The position numbers were made by a program, and so were the translations under genes. From positions 1,372,021-1,436,020 of the forward strand of contig ML996691.1 in NCBI GenBank assembly GCA_010356995.1: a DNA stretch of 64,000 nt. The letters run 5' to 3'. This document shows, one piece after another, positions 1 to 9,455 of the stretch. Under the pieces are notes generated by a model. That model worked only from the letters and a program-made list of their open reading frames with translations, was not told the origin of the DNA and searched no databases. Each line of letters starts with the position of its first letter. The first letter of the stretch is position 1. The stretch comes from Trichodelitschia bisporula. Lineage: Eukaryota > Ascomycota > Dothideomycetes > Phaeotrichales > Phaeotrichaceae.

Positions 1-324
1 AGGTCCAGTGGGTTTGGCTACCGCGCTTTGGCCTTCTTCTCCCTCCACCCCCCGGCCCCCTCTCGTCTAGTTCTAGTCTTTGAAGGAGAGAGAGAGAGGA
101 CCCAAGCGACAAGAGCCTCTTCCACTAAACGTCTCAAGACGATTCTTCTTCTTCTTCTTCCTCTTACCTAGCAACTTTTTTCCTCTCCTCTTCCACAACC
201 TCTCGTCATCACCACCTCCTCCCGCCATCTCCAACCTCCTCCACCTTTCGTGTTCCTTTCGCCACTCCGCACTTTGCAAGTCGCCGACCAGCCGTTCAAA
301 CACCGCGTGTAGCACCACCACACC

Positions 325-326
<2 letters not shown>

Positions 327-394
<68 letters not shown>
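327..394. repeat. 68-nt poly(C) homopolymer
   Basis: An uninterrupted run of 68 C residues, about 50 bases before the AUR1 start codon. It probably lies in the AUR1 5' leader or promoter. An open frame from 80 to 448 reads the run as polyproline, and its stop overlaps the AUR1 start as ATGA. The exact length may be wrong, because homopolymers this long are error-prone in assemblies. Confidence 0.9.
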
Positions 395-396
<2 letters not shown>

Positions 397-444
397 CGCG
401 GACCTCATACTCCTATACAGCGGACATCCACCGCAGTCTTCGCC

Positions 445-1912
445 ATGAAAAAGACTATGCTTCCGCTGTCGCTCGACGACTACTCCGCCGCGGGCCTCTC
501 CTCTCCGCGTCTCCCTTCGATCCGCCAACTCATCCCCCACAAGGTGCGCCGCAAATGGCGAGCAACGAACGCCCGCCTACGCAGCGGCCAGTCGCCGGCC
601 TCAAGCATTACCTCCCTCACAACCTCGTTCGCACCCGCAGACACACTCAAGGCGTTGCGGTCACATCGCTGGACTTTCTATGACGGACAGTACCTGCTTC
701 TCGCGGTGCTCGGCATCTTTTGTCTCAGCGTCATGGAGATGCCCGGACCGCTGATCAAGACGTGTATAGCAACGGCGTTGATGCTGTCGCTCACAATTCC
801 TATCACTCGACAGTTCTTCTTGCCGTTCCTGCCGGTCATTGGGTATCTGGTGCTGTTCTACTCGTGCAAGTGAGTGCGTATCTGGCACAAAATGACGCCG
901 CTGACCCCTCCACAGATTCATCTCTGGCGAGTACCGTCCGCCTATCTGGGTCACTGTCCTTCCGGCCCTCGAGAACATCTTCTACGGAGCCAACCTGAGC
1001 AATATCCTCTCGGAACACAAGCACGTTGTGCTGGACGTGCTGGCATGGTTCCCCTACGGCATCTCGCACTTTGCGTCCCCGGCCATTGTCGGCATTGTCA
1101 TGTTCATCTGGGCTCCCCCAGGGACCGTGCCCACCTTTGCCCGTGCCTTTGGCTACATGAACATGGCCGGTGTTGCGACTCAGCTACTGTTCCCTTGTGC
1201 GCCGCCCTGGTACGCGAACCTCTACGGACTGGCACCGGCCAACTACAGTGTGAAGGGGTCTCCTGCCGGACTGGCCGCGATCGACAAGCTCTTCGGCGTC
1301 GACATGTACACATCGACCTTCACAGCCTCTCCCATGGTATTCGGCGCTTTCCCCTCGCTGCACTCGGCAAACGCGACCATCGAAGCCCTGTTCCTGATGC
1401 ACTGCTTCCCGTCTCTCGCCCCGGCGTTCCTGACCTACGTGCTCTGGATCTGGTGGGCCACGATGTATCTGTCGCACCACTACGCCATCGACCTCGTAGG
1501 CGGCAGTTTATGTAAGTCATTCCTCCACTCCCCCCCCTCTACCTCGCTAACCCAAAACCCAGTCGCGGGCGTCGCCTTCTTCATCGCCAAGCAAAAGTTC
1601 CTCCCCCGCATCCAGCCCGGCAAGAAAACGCGCTGGGACTACGACTACGTCGAGATCGGCGAGTCGCAGGACACGTATTACACGGGCGTCGGCCGGCAGC
1701 GACATGCCCGCGCCCAGTCCGTCGGTCTGTACGGCTACGAGGAGTTCCACAGCGTTGTTTCCCCGGACTCGGATGAGTGGACTATTGGTTCGAGCAGCAG
1801 CGTTGCGAGCAGCCGCTCCCCCTCGAGCAATGCGCGGAGCTCGGCGGAGGGGAGCGGGTCGTGGGAGGGCGAGACGTTGGCGAGTGGGAGCGAGAGCGAG
1901 CGCGGGCGGTAG
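445..1912 (+). CDS. AUR1: Inositol phosphorylceramide synthase catalytic subunit (AUR1)
   Basis: Transfers phosphoinositol from phosphatidylinositol to ceramide in the Golgi, making inositol phosphorylceramide, the essential first complex sphingolipid of fungi and the target of aureobasidin A. Three exons: 445-869, 916-1511 and 1563-1912, giving 456 aa. Both introns (46 and 51 nt) have GT...AG ends and rejoin the frame. The protein is a polytopic membrane protein of the PAP2 superfamily. The lipid-phosphatase signatures are visible: FPSLHS near residue 290 and SHHYAIDL near 326-333, supplying the catalytic His/His/Asp set. Blocks such as GEYRPP, LDVLAWFPYG, GYMN, PPWY, ANYSVKGSPAGL and VDMYT match Aur1 of yeasts. 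The C-terminal tail is Ser/Glu-rich and poorly conserved, as in other fungi. The start was chosen as the first in-frame ATG before the conserved region. The leader holds the 68-C run and an upstream open frame whose stop overlaps this start. Confidence 0.96.
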
Positions 1913-2695
1913 TACGTTGCGTGCTAGTGTGCCAGTCTGCGTTGCGGTTGCATAAATGGCGTTTCGTTGTCTCGGGTGGTATGTGGAGTGGTTTGCGGCG
2001 GCGTTTACGGTGATACCCGCATACTGCTCAGCCTTTCGCTTTTGTAGTGTTTTGCATGAATGGGCCAGTAGGCGGCGGCCTGGGGGTCTTTGTATATATT
2101 CGCTCGCTTGCTTGCCAAGTGCGTAAAGGCCTGGGCTGGTGGGGACTGTTGGGCTGGCGCTGGGGGGATTTGTATATGGCGTTCGTTCTTGTAGATGGAG
2201 GATGACTCTGTAGGGGAATGATGGATGGATGGGATGCACGGCACGGCGCGTCTAGCATGGCGGCATGGAGGCTTGGGATGGATGTATATAATAGCGTAAT
2301 GCTCTAATAGTGGTGGGCGCGAGGGCCTGCTGCTCGTGGTGTGTCTCATCTCTGCTCTGCTGTGCGGGTTGGTGATGCTGATTTGGCGAGGAGGAAGATG
2401 CTTTAGACTATGCTGTTGGCCGATCATGATACGAGTAAACCTCATGCCGGATGGCACTCCGGTCTCACACACCGTATCCATCTGACAAATACTCAGCCAG
2501 GCCGAGCACCCACCAACCGCATCGCCTCCCCTCCGACGTTCCATCCCGTCAGTACTGTACCTGGCCATCACGGCCTCACACCCCATCCGTGCCCTACACC
2601 ATCCCAGTCCCCGCACCGCCACACCCGTCCGCACCGCCTCCGAAAACCCAACGACCGACGACGAAACGACACTATAACACAGCATTCAACACTCA
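1913..2695. other. Intergenic spacer, AUR1 to MRM2-like gene
   Basis: About 780 bases holding the 3' end of AUR1 and the promoter of the methyltransferase gene. The open frames here are low-complexity and overlap on both strands. I see no RNA gene or repeat. Confidence 0.6.
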
Positions 2696-3789
2696 ATGCC
2701 TCCGGCACGCCTAACCCCGCGCCTGCTCCGCGCCCTCGCGGCATCTCACCTACTCAACCGCCCGCTCACCTTCTGCGCCCCTCCCCTCACCCTCCCCCGC
2801 CTCGCCCTCCGCTCCAGCTCCTCCTCAACCCGCTGGCGCACCCGCCAATCCAGCGACACATACACCCGCGCCGCGCGCACCCAGGGCCTCAAATCGCGCG
2901 CCGCGTTCAAGCTGCTGCAACTCGACGCCAAACACGCGCTCTTCGCCCCTGGGCAAACTGTCGTAGACCTGGGCTTCGCGCCGGGGAGTTGGAGCCAGGT
3001 AGCTGCGGAAAAAGCAAGGGGCGGGCGGGTGGTCGGGATAGATGTTATACCGGCGCAACCACCAGCGGGGGTGAGTACGTTGCAGGGGAATTTTCTGAGT
3101 GGAGAGGTGCAGGAGATGATGCGGGGGTTTTTAAGAGAGGGGGCCTGGGCGGGGGTGGGGGAGGGGGGAGATAAGGATGGGGAGGGGGGGAAGGTTGGCG
3201 GGAAGACGAAGGGGAGGAAGGATGAGAGGAGGAGGGATGCTGAGATGGGCCGCGTGGTGGATGTGGTTCTGAGTGATATGTCAGCGCCCTGGGAGCCGCA
3301 GTCCGGGCGGTGGTTGAGGAGTGTGGCTGAGCCGTATCGCAGGATGATGAACACGAGTGGGATTGGGGTGCGGGATCATGCGGGGAGTATGGTGAGTGTT
3401 AGATCGGAGTGTGGATTGGGGAGAAGGCTAATGGGTGTACACAGGATCTCGCGACCGCGGCGTTGGCGTTTGCGTTCGATATGCTCCGCGCGGGCGGCCA
3501 TTTTGTGGTTAAGTTCTATCAGGGCGCGGAGGACAAGGTGCTGGAGAGGAGATTGAGGGTGTTGTTTGAGAAGGTTTATAGGGAGAAGCCGGAGAGCTCG
3601 AGGAGTGTGAGTACCGCTTTTCCTGTTTGCATTGGGTATTTGGGGGGAGGCATGGGGTAGGGTGCCGCTGACGGGGAATAGGAGTCGAAAGAAGCGTTCT
3701 TCGTTGCCTTAAGGAGGAGCCCGGATGTACCCAGGAAGGACGTCCTGGATGAGGAGGAGGATGTGTGGAAAGAGGATGAGGACGAGTAG
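2696..3789 (+). CDS. MRM2: FtsJ-type rRNA 2'-O-methyltransferase, mitochondrial (MRM2-like)
   Basis: A predicted S-adenosylmethionine-dependent 2'-O-ribose methyltransferase of the FtsJ/RrmJ family, probably acting on mitochondrial large-subunit rRNA. Three exons: 2696-3391, 3445-3606 and 3682-3789, giving 321 aa. Introns of 53 and 75 nt are GT...AG and in phase. The Arg/Ser/Leu-rich N-terminus lacking acids looks like a mitochondrial targeting peptide. The K-D-K-E catalytic set is readable: SRAAFKL near residue 70, the SAM motif DLGFAPGSWSQV near 91-102, LSDMSAP near 195, FVVKFYQG near 253, and the final Glu in KPESSRSESKE across the second splice junction. A Gly/Lys-rich insert of about 35 residues before DMSAP is longer than in bacterial FtsJ. 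The C-terminus is acidic. MRM2 is preferred over cytosolic TRM7 or SPB1 because of the presequence and the short length. Confidence 0.87.
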
Positions 3790-3839
3790 GGAATGTGGCA
3801 GTTGGGAAAGACCTTAGGTGGAATACAATCTAAAAGAAC

Positions 3840-4060
3840 GGCAAGCAAAAAGCTCGTCGTCTCGAGATAGCGGAGGAGCCACGAACAATCCCGGAAGACT
3901 TTTACTGGGCTTCGACCACGTACATTGCGGACTGGGATCCTTCACACGGCCAGGATGGTGCTTCACTCCAAAAAGGACGAGTGGCATCAGTGGGCTCGAT
4001 TCTCAAAACTTGGAACGCTCCGCACCGCGTGCTCTACGGCGGAAAGGAGCACTGTAGGTG
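3840..4060 (-). mobile_element. Diverged SINE-like repeat copy
   Basis: This stretch shares ordered short blocks with the two clearer copies at 8332-8600 and 9048-9300: the agcaaaaagctcg block, a ttttactgggc/ttttactactgcccc block, and a ggtgcttcactcc block. The match is patchy and was judged by eye. No box-B-like element survives here. It could be chance similarity in part. Confidence 0.35.
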
Positions 4061-4080
4061 CACCACTCTGACGAAAGAGC

Positions 4081-4086
4081 AAAAAA
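4081..4086 (-). terminator. Oligo-T Pol III terminator of the 5S gene
   Basis: Six consecutive T residues on the minus strand, nine bases beyond the mature 3' end of the 5S rRNA gene. Confidence 0.6.
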
Positions 4087-4095
4087 GAATCACAA

Positions 4096-4214
4096 ACATA
4101 CAGCAGTTGGGATTCGCTGCTGGTCACCCACGCAACTACTAGTCAACCGGTTCGAAGCTTAACTTCAGTGAGCAGACGGGGACTGGTGTGTCTCTTCGAC
4201 CTATGGCCGTATGT
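4096..4214 (-). rRNA. 5S ribosomal RNA (dispersed copy)
   Basis: Read on the minus strand, this 119-nt segment starts ACATACGGCCATAGG and ends CTGCTGTATGT, so the 5' and 3' ends pair as the closing helix of 5S rRNA. Diagnostic internal blocks are present: CCCGTCTGCTCACTGAAGTT (loop A/helix III side), TAGTAGTTGCGTGGGTGACC and AGCGAATCCC. The Pol III internal control region is therefore recognisable. A T6 run follows a few bases downstream on the minus strand, as expected for a Pol III terminator. Single scattered 5S genes outside the rDNA are usual in Pezizomycotina. The length and the intact terminal helix argue for a working gene, although fungal genomes also carry 5S pseudogenes. Confidence 0.85.
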
Positions 4215-5563
4215 GCTGGACTGCGGCGCGGACTTGATTATACTGGAGAGGTTTGTGGATCTTGGCCCATCTTCACCGTCGGTGGAGGTCGGCAGAAGAA
4301 GCCTCCAGAGTGCAAGCTGTGTATTGGATAGTAAGGGTATAGTAGCTACTAGGAACCGGATGGTGCTGATATCACCCTCAGCCTTGCCAAGCCTGGATGA
4401 TATCTTACGAGCAGGCAGTGCTCTCCCCGTGTTCAGGGTGATGTCCCTGGCCATGGATTTTCGAGTCGCGGAATGAATCGCAGGCAGTCATCAGGCTCTG
4501 CTTCACTGCTGCCGAAGCCGGCCTTGAGTCTGCGGCTCCCCAGAGACAGAGGGCCAGCCCTGACCTTGCGGGGAGGAGCTCCGGTATCTTGCTAGCTGCG
4601 CTTCGTGTCGCTTGACCATAGCATACAAGTCAGATAGCTATCGGGCGTTAAGCTCGCTTGATACCGTAGGACTTCATAACAGATGATTGCATCGTAGGGA
4701 GGACCGTCGGCCACGGTTTACTAATTGCTCCAGCATTCCTCGGGCTGCTCTTTTCCAAATCCTCCCAACACCCTCAGTTCGACAACATGTGAATATGTAG
4801 TACAAGGCACATCGTCCTACTGTGATCCAGCGAAGACCCGTCATTAGCCCACCACTCCGCACTTGCACAAACGCCGGGGCCAACCCATACCCATACCTCC
4901 GTACTGAGATATGTAGTTATGCACCTTCCATCCAACCCCCACAGCACCAACACCACAGCCACACCCAACTCCCCGCCAACACATTCCCCTATCTACGGAG
5001 TACTGCGTACAGGCCTCAGCAGCCCCTGCCTATCCGCAGCCAGGGCTTCGACCGGGGCATATTGGCTGTGGCTGGGCGCGCACCCAACGTGGGGCCCAGA
5101 CCTCGTCGGGCCTGGCATATTGCAACACGCTTCTCTCAATATGGCCTGATTCACCACGACTGCATTAATACTCCCAACTCCCACTTCCAAACCTCATCTT
5201 CATCGCCGTCGACGTCGTCCACCTCGCAATCACGTGCCCCCGCAGCCTGAAACTCGAAACACAGCCCTACCCCTCCCCTCCAGCCCCCGTCATACTCAGC
5301 TGCGCCTCCCGCCCTTGGCCCCGCTGCGCCCCACGCTAAGGCCGGCCCGCTCAGCACTACGCTTCTAGGGGCCCGCACATGCGACGGCGCGCGCGCTGAA
5401 TAAACGGCGACGTTTAACCTCCCTCGACTGCAAGCTGACTTGAGTCGCTCCTTTGTCTACGTTGAACGGCTGCACTTTGACGACATCGAGAACCCGCCCT
5501 ACACCGCTACGATCTCGCTGTGCTCGCTGCGCTCGCGTGCTCGATCGCTCCGCAACCGCAACC
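4215..5563. other. Intergenic spacer with no recognised gene
   Basis: About 1.35 kb between the 5S gene and the 116-aa membrane protein gene. The longest open frames are Pro/Ser-rich and have no recognisable domain. The last few hundred bases form the promoter of the next gene. Confidence 0.5.
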
Positions 5564-6017
5564 ATGGGCGCGCTGGGCAATCTCATCCCACTCGTCATCC
5601 TTGCCATCGTAGTCGGCGGATTCGCCTACGTCGGGTATCAGGTTTGTCACAGTCTCTTTTCGCGTCTAGAAGAGCGAGCTGACGAGTGGCACGCAGATGT
5701 ACATCTTCGCCAACGACCTGACGGACCGCGGCGTGCGCAAGCTGGAGAAGAAGAACATTGCCTTCACCAAGGATGGCGTCAAGGTCCACGTTAAGGAGCT
5801 AGGCGCTGAGGAGTATGAGAGCAGGACGCAGAAGTGAGTTTTTTGTTGATGGGTGTTTGGGGGTGGGGCTGATGAACACAGTGTTCTGGTGAATACGTGG
5901 AATAATGCTTCGTTTCCGGCGTATAAGAGTCGGCTTTGGAATACGATGGCCACGCCGGCGGGTGGGGCGCCGGCTAAGGAGGGGGTGAAGCCCAGGACCC
6001 CGTCGACGCCGCATTGA
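5564..6017 (+). CDS. Conserved small single-pass membrane protein, 116 aa
   Basis: Three exons: 5564-5641, 5697-5833 and 5882-6017. The two introns (55 and 48 nt) have GT...AG ends and preserve the frame. The protein starts with a membrane segment of about 20 residues (NLIPLVILAIVVGGFAYVGY). A basic and acidic soluble part follows, with KKNIAFTKDGVKV and a tail containing WNNASFPAYKSRLWN. From memory, proteins of this size and layout, a Gly-rich N-terminal helix followed by a KKN...FTKDG motif, occur across filamentous ascomycetes without a known role. A short N-terminal anchor with a cytosolic domain would suit an ER or mitochondrial outer-membrane accessory protein, but that is inference. 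The multi-intron structure with consistent phases is the main evidence that the gene is real. Confidence 0.75.
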
Positions 6018-6270
6018 CGGTATCGTGAGGAGAATGTCGTGGGTGGTAACGGTGGGCACGGTTGGATGGCGTTTTACGGGTCGGATAAGATGGACGCAGG
6101 GGACGATGATGGCTTGCGCTCAAATGCCGTTCGAAAGCCGATACACGGCTAGATTGTTTCCTAGCCTAGATGCAAACTTTGTTACCAAATCTTGCCGTTC
6201 CTGAGATGTCGTCACTATCGTACATGATCTTCGTAATCATCACCATCCAGGATATCCCCCCATATCCAGC

Positions 6271-8075
6271 TTATCCCTTAAATGCCCTCCCAGCAGTCCT
6301 CTTCCGCGCCCTCACCCGTGCCAAATCCTCCGCCGCGCGCTCCTTTATCCACTCGCACGAGTCAACAAAGACACACGTCCCACATTTGTAGGCATGCTCT
6401 ATGTCGACTCCCCTTGCCGGACGCTCCCCCCGCCACCACCGCATCGTCTCCTTGACGTATGCCAACAACCCCTCCTCATCATACCCAAACACCTTCCGCC
6501 CAATAAACTCCCCCTCCGCACTCAAATACGCCGCCTCCATAACGAGCCCAACGCCCTCTTGTCCAATCGCCGCTGCATACTCCGCCTGAACAAGGCGCCA
6601 CAGCGCGCCCAGCGTGCGATACTCATTCGCCTCCCCCGTCCCAGTCTTCTCCTCACGGTCCCCGTTCTTCAAATCCTCCTCCGTGCCTTTATCCGCCATG
6701 CCGCCCACAAACTCCTCACTGAACTCCTCCTCAGGATCAAGGCCCACTCTATTCCAAATCATCTCGGGGCTAAACTCCCCATTCACCATCTGCGCCAAAA
6801 AGCGCCGGTACAAACCGAGCTGCACCTGCGTCCCCTTGAGCTGCGGCGCGGGGGGCAAAGACTTGGACCCGCGCGTCTTGACGTCCGTAACGTACACCCT
6901 CCTCTTCTCCTTCTCCCCCTTCGAAAACGCGTCCAGTCTCACGCGCCCCCGCCCCGGCGCTGGGTAGGCTAGCTTCGCTCCCGAAAACGCGAGCGCGACT
7001 TGCAGCTCGGAATCCGGACAGCTGTACCCCACCTCATCGATAACACCCACGACCAGCACACCCTCCACAGACCCCCAGACCTCGAGCTCACGCGTCCTCC
7101 CCGTCGCCCTCAACGCCCTCAACCCAGTAATAACATTCCACAACCTTAGCGCCCAGCGGTCGACCTTGGTCTGCACCGGCACAGGCACAAACTCGTGTAC
7201 CTCCGCCTCCAGCGCGGCATGTACATTTGTGCCGGATATCATGCGCGCTGTGCGCGGCAATTTTCCGAAGCGCGACAGGGCGTAATCGTACTGAAGCTCA
7301 CACCAGGCGGGGCTGGTCAAGTCGGTCACGCTAAGATTGCGTGGGGGCGCTCGGAAGCGTGCGAGGGGGGAGGAAGATGTAGGCGCCGGGCGGGCGAGGG
7401 CGTGCAGCGGGGGCGGGGCAGCTTCGTGCGCGGGACTCGGGGTGTGGTTTGGATCTGGCGGGGTGGGCGGGGGTAATACTGCAGACTGTGAGGATCAGAC
7501 ACAGCCGGTTAGGGGGAGAGAGGCTTACTGTTTCCGAGAAGGGATTTAGTGCCTCCGCTGCCTTTGACTTCGATCGCGATTTTCGCTGCTTCTTGTTTGA
7601 CGGCGGGGCGGGGGCGGAGGGGGGTTCGGGGGCCGGCGTCCTCGATGTCAGGCTCGGTTCTGGCGGTTGTGTGTCCGTTTCCGTTTCCCTTGGTTCTAGA
7701 GTTTTCGACGTCGGCTCCGCGGCCCAGGCCTTGACTTCCTCCCTGAACAACTCCACGGGACTCGCCCCGCACGTCCTCGCCCTCGCCACCACCGCCGTCG
7801 TAAACATCCGCGGGGCCGACTGCACCCTTAGGCTCACCAGTCTGCCCACCAGCCTCAAAGGCAGCGGCAAAGTCCACACTCTGTGTATCCCCATTCCCAT
7901 TGCTGAGTGCATTCGCGCCGAGCGGTGAATTCTCCTGCTCGGCGGCGTTTGCGGAAAAGGAGCGTACTTCGACGCCCGAGAATTGGGATAGGAGATTGCG
8001 GACGATTTCCTCGCCCTCGTCGTCAAAGTCGCTGCCGTAGTCGCTGTTTATACTGGGAGTGCTGGTGAGGCCCAT
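6271..8075 (-). CDS. EXO5: Exonuclease V, mitochondrial (EXO5/DEM1)
   Basis: A single-strand DNA exonuclease with a PD-(D/E)XK nuclease fold and a 4Fe-4S cluster. Yeast Exo5 maintains mitochondrial DNA, and animal EXO5 also acts in nuclear repair. Two exons on the minus strand: 8075-7529 and 7478-6271, giving 584 aa. The 50-nt intron has GT...AG ends and uses the CTGCAG acceptor to keep frame. Family features: SVTDLTSPAWCELQY (first cluster Cys near residue 241), SGTNVHAALEAE, GVIDEVGY near 328, the D-x-K catalytic pair in VTDVKTRGSK near 380, QLGLYRRFL, and the C-terminal cluster C-x2-C-x5-C in YKCGTCVFVDSCEW near 545. The first ~180 residues are low-complexity and not conserved. No clear mitochondrial presequence is visible at this start. 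The gene runs tail to tail with the 116-aa protein gene. Confidence 0.93.
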
Positions 8076-8331
8076 CGTTGACGATGTATGCTGCAGTAGT
8101 GTGTGGGGGGGGAGGGGGGGCGCGCGGATGCGCCGGCGCGTATGTGGTGCGGTTGCGTTTGTGGAGCGGAAGCGTGCGTTTACGGTAGTGTGTTTGGGTC
8201 ACGTGGGAGGCTGATGGTGGGGATGCGGTTGAGTGTGATGTCAAGGCTACGGGCATTGGAGTCTGCCTGCAATCGAGGCCTATAACTCTATCATTCACAT
8301 TACCTATTCACCCCCCCTCCATGGAGTATAA

Positions 8332-8600
8332 AAATGCTTCACAGAGCAAAAAGCTCGGCTCTGGCAAGTCATGCCAGACTTACGAAAACCCCTTCACCAG
8401 GATTTTACTACTGCCCCAACACCGTCGTCACGGGGGACAGGTGCTTCACTCCGTCGTCACGGAGGAGCGACTACTCCGTTCCGTCGTCACGGAAGACTAG
8501 TTTCCTGTCGACGAGTCCTGCCAGCGAGCTTCGAACGCGTTCTCTCTGAACCGTCCCTCGACTGGGTGGAATCTTCCTGTTTCGTGACGACCACGAAATT
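8332..8600 (-). mobile_element. SINE-like repeat with tRNA-like head, copy 1
   Basis: Similar over its length to 9048-9300. On the minus strand it begins with a head containing GCGTTCGAAGCTCGCTGGCA, which resembles a Pol III box B and the T-arm/acceptor part of a tRNA. It ends in gctctgtgaagcattttt, a T-rich 3' end. A clear box A is not visible. No coding capacity is seen. Size, layout and repetition suggest a tRNA-derived SINE. Confidence 0.5.
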
Positions 8601-8894
8601 ACCTGCGCCAGTTTGGGCTTAGGGGCCAGCAGTTGGTTGATACTGTGTTTTATTCTTAAGCCGAACGGGGGGTCAGATGAAGGCTTTTAGTTCTGGTGGA
8701 TGTGTTAGATGCAATTGCAGAACAGTAAGAGTTTCTTCAACTGACTAGAACTACGTATGTGGTCTGCGATATTGGATGCGAGCCGATCCAAATGCGATGC
8801 CAGTTCAGAATCTCGGTAAAAGGCAAGCAAAAGCGTAATGCAAAGTACTGCTTATTTCCCGCCGTAGGTGAACCTCCGCGGTTCAAAAACAAGC

Positions 8895-8940
8895 GTTTAA
8901 GAGCGATGAGATGCGTGAGATGCGTGAGATGCGTGAATTG
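8895..8940 (+). repeat. Short tandem repeat, 10-bp unit
   Basis: About four copies of a GAGATGCGT(G) unit in the spacer between the two SINE-like copies. Confidence 0.6.
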
Positions 8941-9047
8941 AATTGTTGCCCGGAAGAGGTGCTTCAGAGAAAGTTAAGTTAAAAATGGTTCGATGAGGCG
9001 CTTCTTCCACGAGTCACTTCGGGATCCTCACCGCTGCCGCGATGCGG

Positions 9048-9300
9048 ACAAAAAATGCTTCAAAGAGCAAAGACCTCAACTGTGACAAGAATCTTTACTT
9101 GCCAGATCTATGAAAACCCCTTTCGGGATTTTACAACTGCCATCTCCTTCTTGGATGGTGTACAAATCTTTGCTCGTGAACGAAATCTCAAAGACATCGC
9201 TCTCCGAGTGCTGCCAGCGAGGTTCGAACGCGCTCCCTCAGGACCCGCGCCCTCAACTGGGTTCTTCTGGTTCGAGCCTCTCCAAAGACAACCCGACCAC
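9048..9300 (-). mobile_element. SINE-like repeat with tRNA-like head, copy 2
   Basis: The best-preserved copy. The minus-strand head carries GCGTTCGAACCTCGCTGGCA. Most of the T-stem pairs around a TTCGAAC loop, and GCTGGCA resembles a tRNA acceptor strand. The body includes aaaatcccgaaaggggtttt, which is shared with copy 1. The 3' end is gctctttgaagcatttt. The copies are clearly diverged from each other, so transposition is not recent. Confidence 0.55.
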
Positions 9301-9455
9301 TAACCACATCACTTCAGCGATTGGTGCTAGCACCTGAAAAAAACAAAAAAACATTCATAATTGTGATTGGCGTAGTAATAGCAAGCATTGACGCGACGTA
9401 GGTACATCCGACTTCGTGAACCTCCAAAGAGCCACTCGCCCATGCCTTCCACACC

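Noticed and set aside
2410-3174. 254-codon frame overlapping the start of the methyltransferase gene
   Set aside because: Another frame of the same strand with Pro/Arg/His-rich shadow composition. The FtsJ motifs are in the 2696 frame.
4143-4476. Overlapping open frames on both strands (about 103 codons each)
   Set aside because: They overlap the 5S rRNA gene and have no protein-like features.
8334-9337. Short frames containing LPA(R/S)FER-type peptides
   Set aside because: These are antisense translations of the tRNA-like head of the SINE-like repeats.
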